This document shows positions 1 to 11,929 of a stretch of DNA of 64,000 nucleotides, piece by piece (within the stretch, counting starts at the first letter, position 1; each line of letters begins with the position of its first letter). The stretch spans positions 162,001 to 226,000 of the forward strand of contig JAMPIV010000277.1 of NCBI GenBank assembly GCA_024509875.1, written 5' to 3'. The position numbers were made by a program, and so were the translations under genes. The DNA comes from Oreohelix idahoensis. Its lineage: Eukaryota > Mollusca > Gastropoda > Stylommatophora > Oreohelicidae. Below the pieces are notes generated by a model. The model had not been told where the DNA came from. It ran no database searches and worked only from the letters and a program-made list of their open reading frames with translations.

Positions 1-1630
1 TCACTTCGTTCTAGATACTTAAACTTATAAGTGATATCTCTTAGTTTCGTTGTGATTCCGTAGTGCTGTTGTGAGGTAAAATATTATATCTAATATATAT
101 AGATTTTGAGAGTGATCAAGTGTTAAATCACTTATTTTGTTTTTCTAGTTTCTTTGTGCAGAGTGAATAATTTATAAGTCTGTTATATTCTCTAGTCGAC
201 GAGTTGCAGTGGAAATACATAATAAATTATAATTTTTAGCTTACTAAACATGTAGCTATAATGAATTTAATTCAACTGCTAACTACTCAGTCGAGTATAG
301 TTTTTCTAATCTAACTTATAAATGCTAGATGCATCATGAGTGGTGACGGAATACCCCCATTATTCCTAATTCATGATGAGTGATTTTTTTATATAACTTA
401 TTTCACGGGAAGTTTTAAATATAAGTCAAGCTGTAGGCTTCCCGTGTAAAATGTAAGTTATAACGAGTACATATTCTGTATATTATATTATATGTTGTTT
501 TTCTTCATTCAGTGAATACTGGGGTGAACCCAACTTGCCGGCGTTTAGTAAAGAGACATACTTGTGAGAAGCATAGACATTTCCTATCTTTAACCACGTG
601 GGTTTTTTCCAAGTAACACTGGTCTGACAGTGCATGTGCCATCAGAGATAGACAGTAATACCAATCCCACTAACGGTTTCTAAAGACTAGAAATATATAT
701 TGGGCTTTTGCCCTGGCTGCGAGAATAATTACAGATTACAAGAAATAAATAACATTTCCGACACTTATTGAAAGATTATGAGAAGAGCCTTGATTCACCC
801 ACTTTATAGCTTCCTTATGAAAGACTTGCTGCTTAATTTAAGTGTTCCTTTAGAATAGATACTGCTGTCATAAGTCAGTGAAACCTGAAGAAAGGGGACG
901 ATATTAGACCCTAACCATATGCATCTATAACCCTTTGGGCCATCATCTGTCATCCTAACGGGGCTGTGGGCTAAACCTAGAGTTAAGATCATAACGGGGC
1001 TATCATCCTTGTAGCATTTTCTTGAATTTTATGACTATTTATATATGTTTTCCTTGATGTATTTTTTTTAGGTGTTGTGAGAAGATTTTTTTGATGATAA
1101 TTAAAATCTCTCTTGAACTAAATCAGTGCGTTGGTCAGCTCGTTCTAATATATATATATATTCATTGTTATAGATTTCCCACGTCTGTGTGTTTAACGGT
1201 CGCCACGTATATGTGCGTGCCCGTGAGTAGATAGAAATATATGTAATATATATATATCTGTGTTTAGACTGTCTGATGCCTTAAAAGCTGTCGTAGAGGA
1301 TAGGTGAAAGAGAGAGGATTTCCTCGATTTTTCAGAGACAGCCTCTATATCACAGTCTATCATCTCACTTGTGGAAATTCTTTTTCTTTTTTTTTTTTTA
1401 CTAACTCTCACGGTGTCTATCACCTATTCTAACCTATTCAGAAGGGACCAACCCAAGTCTTAATTCTCCTATCTAAAATCTACGACACCCAACCACCTGA
1501 CGATTTGCGTTCTTCAGCGATGGCACACTAAAGTTAAGTTGTAAATAAAAGTTGGGGTGTAATGAGTGTTCGTTGTGAGAGCAATTCAGCATATATATAT
1601 CACATTTTGTGATCTTTTTCAATTATTTGT
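1..1630. other. AT-rich spacer, no gene seen
   Basis: Low-complexity AT-rich DNA with short TA runs (for example 1150-1162 and 1247-1258) and a T-run near 1387-1400. Short open frames on the minus strand have no recognisable motif and no coding character. I see no element ends here. Confidence 0.6.
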
Positions 1631-1631
1631 A

Positions 1632-2730
1632 AATTTGTGACAATAGAGTGTATTTCATTTTCTGGATGACACATGGAAAGTAGTTAGAGTATAAACTTGA
1701 TGTGTGGTTTATTTCCAAAATGGATATAGTTTACGGTGATTTCTATCTTGGATGATTGATTAGCTGTCTTCAATTGGTAAGTCTGATATGTTTGTTTTGT
1801 TTTTTGTTTAGTAAAATATTTTTCTGCCTCGTCTTTAACTACTTTATATTCATAAAAATTTTGTAAATTTTTAAACTGAAAATTTTCACATTCCTCGTTC
1901 ATTTTCCTTTTTAAATATCTATAACATGACTATATTCAGTTAAAAACTTTGAAATAACTGACTCTTACATGGAAACACTATATGAAAAACCTGTGCCGCA
2001 GAAAATTTGTGACAAAAGAGTCTTTCCTTTTCTTGAAGCCAATTGAAAAGTAGTTAGAGTATAAACTTGAACCATATGTATTTTATTTCCAAAATGAATG
2101 TAGTTTACAAATATTTGTATCTTGGATAACATAAGTGATGGATTAGCTATCTTGAGTGGGTAATTCTGATATGTTTTTTTTTTTCTTCCCAGTCTCCTAC
2201 TATTTTATACTCATAAAATTTTTTTAAATTTATAAACTGAACATATTCAGAATCCTCATTCATTTTCCTTTTTAAATATATATAACATGACTATATTTGT
2301 TAAAAACTTTGAAATAACTGACACTTACATGGTAACACTATATGAAAAACCTGTGCCGCAGAAAATTTTTGACAAAAGAGTGTCTTTCCTTTTCTTGAAG
2401 CCAATTGAAAAGTAGTTAGAGTATAAACTTGAATCATATGTATTTTATTTCCAAAATGAATGTAGTTAACAAATATTTGTATCTTGGATAGCATAAGTGA
2501 TGGATTAGCTATCTTGAGTGGGTAATTCTGATATGTTTTTTTTTTGTCAAATTTTTTTCTTCCCAGTCTCCAACTATTTTATACTCATAAAATTTTTTTT
2601 AAATTTATAAACTGAACATATTCAGAATCCTCATTCATTTTCCTTTTTAAATACATATAACATGACTATATTTGTTAAAAACTTTGAAATAACTGACACT
2701 TACATGGTAACACTATATGAAAAATCTGAG
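1632..2730. repeat. Tandem repeat, about 365 bp unit, three copies
   Basis: The landmark TAGTTAGAGTATAAACTTGA starts at 1681, 2051 and 2413, giving periods of 370 and 362 bp. Copies 2 and 3 are very similar; copy 1 is more diverged. Each unit ends with an ACTTACATGG..AACACTATATGAAAAA segment, and the last one runs into the non-repeated sequence from about 2731. AT-rich and non-coding. It may be a short satellite or the internal repeat of a non-autonomous element. Confidence 0.85.
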
Positions 2731-3091
2731 TCGCAAAAAATTCCTTGCGTAAAACATGGGAAAAACCCTACGTCCTGAAAGAGTTAACACAGAGAGACGT
2801 ATTACCGCAAAATTAACTGGTAATAGCCTATGTGTGTTCATGATATAAAGTTACAATACTATTGTTAATGTAACAGTTACCTCTACCTGTGCCACATGCA
2901 GTAATGGTTCTATACTTCAGGGGGAGCGAGAAGGGATGTAATAATGACGATCTCTAGTATCGTGTATCAGGCTTCAGTTTATAATCTACTTCTTCTAGCG
3001 ATCGCTTGACTAAGTCATCTACGACTAACAGGCCTTGGGTATCTCCACTGTCCTGACTTGCCACTCTGCCGGATTATTTTATCAATAATGC
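2731..3091. other. Spacer after the 365 bp repeat
   Basis: Begins with AAACATGGGAAAAACCCTAC and CCTGAAAGAGTTAA just after the last repeat unit, which may be the end of the repeat-bearing element. Otherwise nothing is recognised. Confidence 0.4.
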
Positions 3092-3296
3092 AAGCTCAGA
3101 GCGCAAGGATCTGTCCCGTTCATAAGCCGGGATACCAATGGAAGTGTACCCCAAATTCTACCATACATACATTCAAGCTCAGAGCGCCAGGATTTGTCCC
3201 GTTCATAAGCCGGGATACCAATGGAAGTGTACCCCAAATTCTATCATACATACATTCAAGCTCAGAGTGCCAGGATCTGTCCCGTTCATGACCTGA
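3092..3296. repeat. 83 bp tandem repeat, 2.5 copies
   Basis: The sequence AAGCTCAGAG starts at 3092, 3175 and 3258, a period of exactly 83 bp. The copies differ at a few positions. The third copy stops after about 39 bp. Open frames across it on both strands are repeat artefacts. Confidence 0.9.
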
Positions 3297-3574
3297 CAGT
3301 ATGGCACGGGTGTGTGTGTCGCTAACACAGTTCACAGTTAACTCTCTTCATTTCTATCCTTAGAAATCGAACGTGAAAGAGGGTAATTTTGAAGTCCCAG
3401 AAAGTACTTTAAAAACATTTTTTATGCAATTAATATCGTTATTTTATAATAAAATAGTACATACAATTTATTTAAAACTTAAAAGTTTTCTTTAAAAACA
3501 TGGGGAAAAAATGAGAATTGTGGCGAGATATAGTCGTATCATCATCATCATCTTATTTATCGTTCTTTATGGAG

Positions 3575-3995
3575 CATGGAGTGACCACAGCAGATGGCTC
3601 ACATGAGGAAACCAAGCCAAATCTCACGCATGGAGTGACCACAGCAGATGGCTCACATGAGGAGACCAACGCCAAATCTCACGCATGGAGTGACCACAGC
3701 AGATGGCTCACATGAGGAGACCAACGCCAAATCTCACGCATGGAGTGACCACAGCAGATGGCTCACATGAGGAGACCAACGCCAAATCTCACGCATGGAG
3801 TGACCACAGCAGATGGCTCACATGAGGAAACCAAGCCAAATCTCACGCATGGAGTGACGACAGCAGATGGCTCACATGAGGAGACCAACGCCAAATCTCA
3901 CGCATGGAGTGGCCACAGCAGATGGCTCACATGAGGACACCAACGCCAAATCTCACGCATGGAGTGACCACAGCAGAAGGCTCACATGAGGAGAC
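3575..3995 (+). repeat. 54/55 bp minisatellite, left part
   Basis: Units of CATGGAGTGACCACAGCAGA... repeat every 54 bp (variant ACCAAGCC) or 55 bp (variant ACCAACGCC); starts are seen at 3575, 3629 and 3684. About 7.7 units. The array is cut at GAGAC (3991-3995), the target duplication of Gypsy-1, and resumes at 14223. Confidence 0.93.
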
Positions 3996-6900
3996 TGTAG
4001 TGGTTTTTGATGTTATTGTATGATTGTTATGTTACCTAGTGTACTGGATGAGGTCAGCTGTGAAGGCTCCTGAGATAAAAGTTTATGTGAGTACAGAAGG
4101 CCTTTCTGCTACCACTTACGACCTCAAACAGACCTATTCTACTATAATGAATGTTAGCTACGTTAAAAGTCTAGGGTACTGAAATGTAATGTGTAGGTAA
4201 TAAATACACAGACACACACATGTAAATTCTAAGTCTAATAATGATAATAATAATCTCTATGATACACTGAACTAACACTGGCTGTTATAGTTTAAGTTTG
4301 AAAATTTTTTTAATTTATTAGTCCTGAACCAATTGTTTCTTTTGGTCAGAACATATGAAATAATATGTATTTATCAATAAAATGCAGATATACATTGCAT
4401 AATGAAATGAAATTTTTGCACATAGGTATATTATTACAATGGTTAATATTAATAATATCTAAAATGTCTTGGGAAAAACTAGCACTGGATGTTTAGTTGG
4501 GGTGGCGTCATCATGCCCAATCTATGGTTACAAAGTTCAGTTTCCTTGACAGATGGACTGATGTTAATGTTTTTATACAAGATTTTATTTCTTTATTGAT
4601 GGTGGACCCTGTTGATGAATCTACAGCAGGCCAGGTTTGCACTTAACTGGCCTGTGACGATGTAGTACAGAATTCTTGTGGCCCACTCCTCTCAGTAGCT
4701 GGAGTAAAATGCTAGGCTGCACAGACACCCGCTCTTGTACTTCTACAAAAGAATCTGGCACAATCGTAGTGCCAGATCAGAAACTCTGAAACCAAAATTT
4801 GTGCCATGTGTCAACACTCTGTTTACTGCGCCACTCTTACACACAACACCACAAAACAACAGTACATAGACTGGGTCAGATCTCTCTGACCAACTTAGCA
4901 CATCTCACCCAGTTGTTATCAAATAGTACCAGTTTCCCAAGACTGCATTGTATCCGAAATATGTTCAATAGTTTCCTCCTCCATTCAATAAGGTGGGTGT
5001 TATGTTCCCACTGATCTCAATTATAGATCCGCCTTCAATAGTCTTAGATAGGTTTTCATATATTATGTGTTTGTCTCTAGGCCCTGGCTGTCGCTGGGGA
5101 CCTAGAATAAGCACTCACTTGTAGTAATTGTGGTAAAGTGGGATGATATAAATATTTATAGGGACTTAGTGTACTGACTGAGATCAGCTGTGAAGGTATC
5201 TGTATCTAATATGTGTAGTGTTTTACAGATAACCTTACTTACTGCCACATATTTATATCTAGGGTTATCAAATGATGAACATTAAAACAATTAATTGCCC
5301 CTCTTTAATTAAGTTAGTGTCATTTACGAGGGGTACATAGTGTTGAGCTCTTTTGGCCACAGTGGGCTTAACTTTCGTGATGGCGGCAGGCAAGGACTCC
5401 TCTGCTCGACTATTCGCTGTTTCTGAAGACACCTCACTGGTTACTATAGGGACCCAAGAGTATGCTGTCAGCCTCTGGATTCAGCAAACGCTCAGACCAG
5501 GTGCGGCTTCAATACTAGGACCACAGTCCCTGAAACAAGAAGGATGTACCTCCTACTTCAGAACTAATTTATACTATCTGGCTAGAATGAGCACAATACA
5601 TCACAAACACAGAGTTCAGAGCTTTATTTTTACTGCTATCTTCTTCTGAAGCAGTTTACTCCAGTATTAACCTCCTTAATGGTTACTACGCCTCTGCACT
5701 TTCAGCTATAAGTCCTTCCATATCCTAAGGTAGGTGTCAGTGTACTATCTGGTAATTCTATGTAGTGTTACTTTTCTCCGACACCTTCTGTTCAGGTTGG
5801 AGCACTGTATATATTATAGGCCTTGCCTCTTGTTCGCTACTGAACTGCACATATATACAGACATAAATTATCAATGTACATTCAATTTTCATTAAAAAGA
5901 GATCAAATATTTCAGCCTACCACAATTCATGGAAATAAACACAGATACGTTGACTAGCAATGAATTCTGGCACAAATACTTGCACACATTCCCATCTGCT
6001 TATGTTCCAGGCTTTTATTTAGCAAAAATACGAGCTGGCTTCAACGCACTGTTGCTTTATCAAGCTTATTTGAACTAGTGGTCTCGAACTAACGCTATCA
6101 ATTAACTATATTAACCGACCTAACCAATCAGGCCATCTCTACCCAATCGTTTGAAAAAAAGTACTCTTACTTCCGTCTCCCTTGACAACAAAAGATAGCA
6201 TTTATAGTCCGACTAATCGTGTTTAGCCTTACATATCATTCCATCCAATCAATTCAAATGTAACTTGTGGCCTATTTCCGTACAATGGTGGTTTAAAATT
6301 CTTTCACTGAGCGATTCTGATGTTTTTGGGGCTGTCTGACACCCTCACTATTTTCTTTTGCCTATAATTTATTAATTCCTGGACTATTTGCGTAACACTT
6401 AACATATTCTTTGTTAGCAAGTCTTAAGGAATCCAAATATATAAGTTTAATGGAGCTAAGTGGCTGCGTTCAAAATATGTATTTTCTAGGATAGTCGTGT
6501 AGTTGTTTTTTTTTTATTTTTTTATGTTAGAACCGCCACCTGTCCTGCTGTACTGTCAGACTAATGTCAGGATTTCGGACATAAAACAGTAGAATGTCAG
6601 GTTTCCCCAATAAGCGTTTTTTCAGGTTTTAAAACCTAACTCTGGGAAGGGTAGTGTTTTTATCACTGTCCGTCTGAAATAAAGTTAGTGCATGTGGCCT
6701 CACACGCGTGTTAGGGGTGGCATTAATATAGCGAGACGCGTGTTTAGTGTTGCTTGTGTTGCTGCCTTCAGCCCTCCCTTCTTTCTATCTGAGTCCATCT
6801 GTTCGTTCGTTTTGGTAACGTAGTATAATTAATGTTAGGATTAATTTAGGTCATTACGCAGTGTGCCTCTCAATGTTTTTCTTAGAAATGCAATACCCGT

Positions 6901-7243
6901 TTTAATGTGTTGTGGAAACGCTTGTATTTATGCAGTGGCTTATATTTAACGTGGAAACGTTACAATTTGCAGACGAAGCATAAAACAAAGGGGATTTCGA
7001 GTACTGTCATTGTGACAGCACTGTTCTTTACCATTCTTCTTCCTTTTATAGAATTTATTTGTTAGGCTTTACATTTACTTTTAATTTATATATGTGGATT
7101 AGAATTTCTCACGACAGTAATCATTTTTCATGATATGGCAGTATCATCACTCAAAATATTAAAATAAACAAGATAAATGCTTTTTCCCGTTATCCTTATA
7201 ATTGGAGATATTTTAACGTTGTATCACGGTAATTTTCACCACA
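3996..7243 (-). repeat. Gypsy-1 left (3') LTR, with nested solo LTR and a deletion
   Basis: Matches the right LTR from TGTAGTGGTTTTTGATG to CACCACA, but is 3248 bp rather than 2293 bp. Two changes explain the difference. A 1988 bp solo LTR plus its 5 bp duplication was inserted at 5124-7121. About 1.04 kb present in the right LTR (13131-14166) is missing at the CCC junction near 7188. The missing part has a counterpart in the Gypsy-2 LTRs, so it was lost here rather than gained on the right. Confidence 0.92.
5129..7116 (-). mobile_element. Solo LTR of a related gypsy family nested in the Gypsy-1 LTR
   Basis: Starts TGTGGTAAAGTG and ends CTCACGACA, flanked by GTAAT at 5124-5128 and 7117-7121. 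Removing it and one GTAAT restores the match to the right LTR at 13060. It contains GTGTACTGACTGAGATCAGC, similar to GTGTACTGGATGAGGTCAGC in the host LTR and in the same orientation, so it is a relative. Length 1988 bp. No internal region remains, as expected after recombination between the two LTRs of a full element. Confidence 0.9.
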
Positions 7244-7256
7244 CATCTCCCCACCT
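7244..7256 (-). promoter_or_regulatory. Gypsy-1 polypurine tract
   Basis: Directly inside the 3' LTR, the minus strand reads AGGTGGGGAGATG, a purine-rich tract of the kind that primes plus-strand DNA synthesis. The equivalent tract of Gypsy-2 is at 29207-29219. Confidence 0.75.
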
Positions 7257-7332
7257 GAGAACATGCACAAATGCAAGTTCCAAAACCAGTGATACACATA
7301 GATAAAATTACTCCTCACGCCTGCCAACTACT

Positions 7333-10149
7333 CTAATTTTGATCACAGGGGTGCCTACTGAGGAAATCTGCACCGACATTCTGTGACCCCGAGATATATT
7401 CAATATTAAACTGATAAGGTTGCAACAATAAAGACCATCTTAACAATCTTGCATTTTCATGCTTGGCCTGAGATAAGAACACTAGGGGCTGGTGATCCGT
7501 CTGGACCACAAAAGTCCTACCATACAGATAGATTTGGAACTTTTTTATTGCCCAGATTAACGCTAAACATTCTTTTTCGCTTGTGGAATATCCTTGCTCC
7601 GCTTTGTTCAACTTGCGGCTTGCATAAGCGACTGGGTTCAGTTCCCCATTGGGTGAAGAGGACCTTTGCAACAGAGCCGCCCCCAGGCCTACATTACTTG
7701 CATCTGTTCTCACCACAAAGTCCTGAGTCAAATCAGGCAATTTGAGAATAGGCTTGCTAGTGAGTTTTTCCTTTAACTCTTGAAATGCCAATTCACATTG
7801 CGCGGACCAAACAATTTTATCTGGATTTCCCTTGCGAGTCAGATCAGTCAGAGGAGCACATATAGAGTTAACATTTTTGATATATTTTTGGTAAAACCCA
7901 CATAACGACACGAATGATCGCACGTCTTTTTTTGTTTGTGGTCTAGGTGCTCTCTGCAGTTTTTCCAAGTTCTTGGGATCAGGGGTCATGTTACCCTGAT
8001 ATACAGTATGCCCAAGAATTCCAACTCTTTGCATCCAATACAACATTTTGTTGGTCTAGCAGTTAAGTTTGCTTCTCTAAGCCTATCAAATAACATTTTC
8101 AGAGAGTTAATATGTTCTTCAAATGTCTCTGTGGCGACGAGAATATCATCCATGAAATTCGTGATACATGGATTATTCAGGGGATCCAACAATTTTCGCA
8201 TCATCCTAGAAAATACACTCGGAGCATTTTTCAGTCCGAATGGTAGCATGTTGAATTCATAATGTCCTTCCGAGGTGCTAAAAGCTAAATAAGGTCTAAC
8301 TTCAGGCTTCACTGGAATCTGGTAATAGCCTTTGCTAAGATCCACCTTCGAAAATTATTTTGCCTTGTTCAATCTGGCAAATAACTGTTTTGTGTCTGGT
8401 AATGGATCCACTTGTCCTTCTGTGACAGCATTCAGTTTCCTGTAATCTATGCACAGTCTATGTTCCCCACACGGTTTCCTCAACAAAACTACACTGGAGC
8501 TAAAAGAAGATTCACTGTGTGAAATAATCCCTTCTTTCAACAAATAATCTATTTCCTCTTTCAATGCCTTCTCCTTAGCGAACGGAACAGAATAGGCTCT
8601 CATACAGATTGGGTTTGAGTCTACCAGCTTCATGTCATACTGTAGCAAATTTGTATGTCCTGGTTTATCTGTTAATACATCTGTATGTTCCTCCAGAACC
8701 TGTTGAACTCTCTCCCTCTGATTTTTAGTCAGGTGCTTACTGACTTTTACTTGTGCGGCTGTCTCACAGGGATGTAATGGGTATTCATGTGAGGTGAGTG
8801 GTTCCTTTTTCATTTTAGTTGCGATAGCCAAGGTCAGTAAGGGGGTGCTTTCCTGGAGTGGTCTGTCCAGATACTTCTTTAAAAGGTTTACATGATATAC
8901 CTTCTCCTTCCCCTTTTTGTCAATTTTATAGTTTGTTCTAGACACCTTCTCTAGAACCGTATATGGACCTTGCCATCCAATTTGTAACTTATTCTGGCTG
9001 CCGGGTAGTAGACGAAGCACCTTCTCTCCCACAGCTAATTCTCTGTCCTTTGCTTTCCTATTAAAATACGCTGCATGTTTCTTCCTGGCTTGTCTCAAAT
9101 TATCATTTGCCAGTTTCCATCCAGCTTTCAGACGAGTGGTCAGCTCGTTCACATATTGATATGATGAGGTAACAGTCTCTTCTGCTTTCTCATCTGTCCA
9201 GGTCCTTAATAAAGCTTCTAATGGACCTTTTACTGGCCTCCCAAATAGCAGGGTTGCGGGAGCCATCCCGGTTGAACTATGTGGTACCTCCCGATACGCA
9301 AACAACGCGACGGGCAGAAATTGATCCCACATATCCGGTTTGTCATGTGCCAGCTTCCTCAGGATAGAAATGAGAGTCCCATTGAACCTCTCTACCTGGC
9401 CGTTCCCTTGTGGATGGTACGGACTACAATGAAAGTGTCTGGCTTGAAATAGCTTAAAAACTTCTTCCGTTAGTTTCCCCTTGAACTGTGAGCCATTATC
9501 AGTCAAGATTTGATGCGGGAATCCTAATCTTGTGAATATTGTAAGTAGTGCCTCTGCTACATGTTTCGAATCAATTGATGGCAGGGCTACCGCCTCTCCC
9601 CACATAGAACAAGTGTCCACCAGAGTTAGGATGTAACTGTTCCTCCTCTTGGTCCGAGTGAGAGGTCCCACAATATCCACTGCAACCCTCTCAAAAGGTG
9701 TTCCCACTAAGGGCATTTCCCCTAGAGTTGCAGGAGCAGTCCAATGCTTTGAAGCTACCCTTTGACATTCTGGACAGGATTTGACATATCTTTTTATATC
9801 CTCCGTTATCCCTGGCCAGAAGTAATGACAAGCTATACGCTGTCCTGTGGCGCTGATCCCCATGTGACCACTGAAGGGAATCGCATGCCCTAGTTCCATC
9901 ACTTTATCCCTATATGAAGTGGGAAGAACCAGCTGGTTGTGACCATTTGTTCCAGTTCCGGCCTTCCTGTATATCAATTTGTTCTTCATAAAGTACTCTC
10001 CCTTGCTTGGAGGTGTGTGGCATTTGGGCAATTTCTTAAAACATGGCGTGAGTGTCCTATCCTCAGCCTGCGCCTTCCTCATCTCTTCTGGATGAGCATT
10101 TATAGGTTCACCTTCTTCCTCCTTTTTCTGTGACCTGGTCTGCACTGTC
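7333..10149 (-). pseudogene. pol: Gypsy-1 pol: integrase, reverse transcriptase, RNase H (broken)
   Basis: Reading along the minus strand, integrase comes first. It has an HHCC finger (HAIPFSGH...CPEC), a D,D35E core (VAVDIVGP, ILTDNGS, NGQVERF) and a GPYTV module. The reverse transcriptase follows: CIDYRKLN, DLSKGYYQIP, LPFGLKNAPSVF and the catalytic FMDD box. RNase H comes last (VRTDASNVGLGAALLQ, YASRKLNKAEQGYSTSEKE, QTDHQPL). This PR-INT-RT order is Copia-like although the sequences are Ty3/gypsy, as in the Gmr1 lineage. The frame is broken by a TAA codon at 8355-8357, at the start of the RT palm, and by a 1 bp deletion near 8015 just before the LGHTVYQGN motif. Gypsy-2 shows the intact residues at both places. 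Confidence 0.92.
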
Positions 10150-11681
10150 GCCATGATCACAGGTCTCTCGGGATTCCCCAAGAAGACGTATCTACACCCC
10201 AATATCAGAGGGTAGATTGGTTCATCTATCACTGCTGCTCTGATTTCTCCTTCCACATAGCGAGTTTTCACCGTTATTCTTGCGATGGGAAGTGTCATGA
10301 GTGGTATGTCCTTAGTCGCCCCTTGTATTTCCACTGTTTCTGTGGTATACTGACTTGGGTCCACTAGGCTAGACTTCACAACTGAATCATAATCCAAACC
10401 TGTATCATATAGGCACCTTATGTTACAAATAACATCCTCACAAACTGGGGGGTGATAAGGTTCCTGCTGTCCCTTAGGATTAACCTTTAATCTTTGATTC
10501 CCCGATTTCATTGCAGCAATGTTTGAAGGTTTCCTTTTACAAAATTCGGTGTTATGGTTGTCTTTCTTACACCATTTGCACCATCTCTTTCCTTGGTTAA
10601 ACGGTTTTCTTTCATTATATTTTTGGTCATTGAACTGTGAGTTTCTATCACGATAATCATTTCGTGGCCTATCAAAGTTTGTCCTGCCTTTATTACCTTG
10701 TTCTCTGGTATCAAATTTACTAAATTGCTGTGGAGCTTTAAAATTTTCTACATGCTTCTTTTTAGTGCCACTTACCTCTGCCTGTGCTGCCTGATACCTC
10801 TCAGCGACATTTAAAACCTCCCCCAATCTCTCTGCACCTTGTTCCATGAGAAATTTTCTCAGGTCTGGAGCCATGGACTCTCTTAATTGCTCTATCATGA
10901 TCATCTCTTTAAGATCTTGGGTCTTCCCCAGAGCAGTCCATTTCTCCAAATAGGTTTCCAGTCTGGCAGAGAATTGGTGGTATGTCTCCCCAGACAACAG
11001 TTTGGCATTTCTAAACTTCTTACGATAAAATTCACCATTCTTTTCATATCTCAATAACAAAGCCTGCTTTAGCATGTCATAATTGTCTTGGTCGTCTCTA
11101 TGCATCTTAGCAAAAACTTCATAAGAAGTACCTCTAAGCCCTTGGGATAACTTAAGACTCCACCTCTCTCTCTCTAACCCATACGTAGTAGCTAATAGTT
11201 CGAATCTACTGAGGTACCCCTCGATGTCATCGTCTTTCTCAACAAAATGGTCTAAATGAAAGCCCATAGCTGAGGTTGAGGCTCCCTGACTAGGCGTGGC
11301 ATCTGAGGGAAAGGGGCTGGCACCATTTTCAGGAGCATGGCCTTGTAATTCCAGCTCCCTTAGTCGTAATTCGTGCTCCCTTTGCAATCTCCTATCTTCT
11401 GCTACCCTTTCGGCAGTCAATCTCTTTTCTTCTGCCTCCCTTTGCTGTCGTTTTTCTTCTGCCTCCAATGCCTTAGCCTCTTTGTCAGCCTCAATCTGCA
11501 GCCTCTTAAGTTCTTTATCAGCCTCAATTTGTAACCTCTTCTCTTCAGCTAACCTCCTATCTTCCGTTTAAATATACTTGTCACATTCTGAAGTTACATA
11601 CTGAATTAAAACTTGACCCTCCATGTTCATCTCCTTCGCCGTCAGCACAGCAGCCGATCTAAATTTTGCTAGATCTGCCAT
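10150..11681 (-). pseudogene. gag: Gypsy-1 gag and protease (broken)
   Basis: The likely start is the ATG at 11681 (MADLAKFRSAAVL), matching Gypsy-2. An N-terminal Glu/Arg/Lys coiled coil (EEKRQQREAEEKRL) precedes a helical capsid (KKFRNAKLLSGETYHQFSAR...MIMIEQLRESMAPDLRKFL) that resembles the SCAN domain. A CCHC zinc knuckle follows (CKWC...HNTEFC), then an Arg/Asn-rich linker and a retropepsin site (CLYDTGLDYDS, catalytic Asp in DTG near 10406). There is no stop between gag and pol, so the element used a single frame. A TAA at 11568-11570 ends the frame 37 codons in. Three residues present in Gypsy-2 just before the protease motif are missing. Confidence 0.9.
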
Positions 11682-11905
11682 ACTCTAACACACAAATTAA
11701 CAATAACTAAGGTAAATTCCAAGTATATAATTACTAAGGTAATATATTAATTAATTAATTAATTAATTAATTACCACTAGCTGTGAAGATTCATCAACTT
11801 TTATTTTCCACTTTTTATTTTAAGGGACACTTTTAAATTTATTCAACTCTGTCCCCACTAGTTTAATTCCCAAACCAGGAGACCCTAATATCTTTGATAA
11901 ACTTA

Positions 11906-11929
11906 ATCCCCGGACAAGACCCAAATATT
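11906..11929 (-). promoter_or_regulatory. Gypsy-1 putative primer-binding site
   Basis: A few bases inside the 5' LTR the minus strand reads TGGGTCTTGTCCGGGG, starting with TGG as expected for pairing with a tRNA 3' CCA end. Gypsy-2 has the similar TGGGGTCTTGTCCAGGGG at the same place. I cannot name the tRNA. Confidence 0.5.

Noticed and set aside
3575..3995. Regular short repeats resembling a CRISPR array
   Set aside because: Whole units repeat with no unique spacers, the DNA is eukaryotic and no cas genes are present. It is a minisatellite. The same holds for the 53 and 37 bp arrays.
4799..5014. 71-codon frame MCHVSTLCLL..., also at 12733-12948
   Set aside because: It occurs twice because it lies in the two Gypsy-1 LTRs. 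No domain and no support as a gene.
5353..5649. 98-codon frame in the solo LTR as an accessory gene
   Set aside because: No recognised domain, and no paired copy is available to test conservation.
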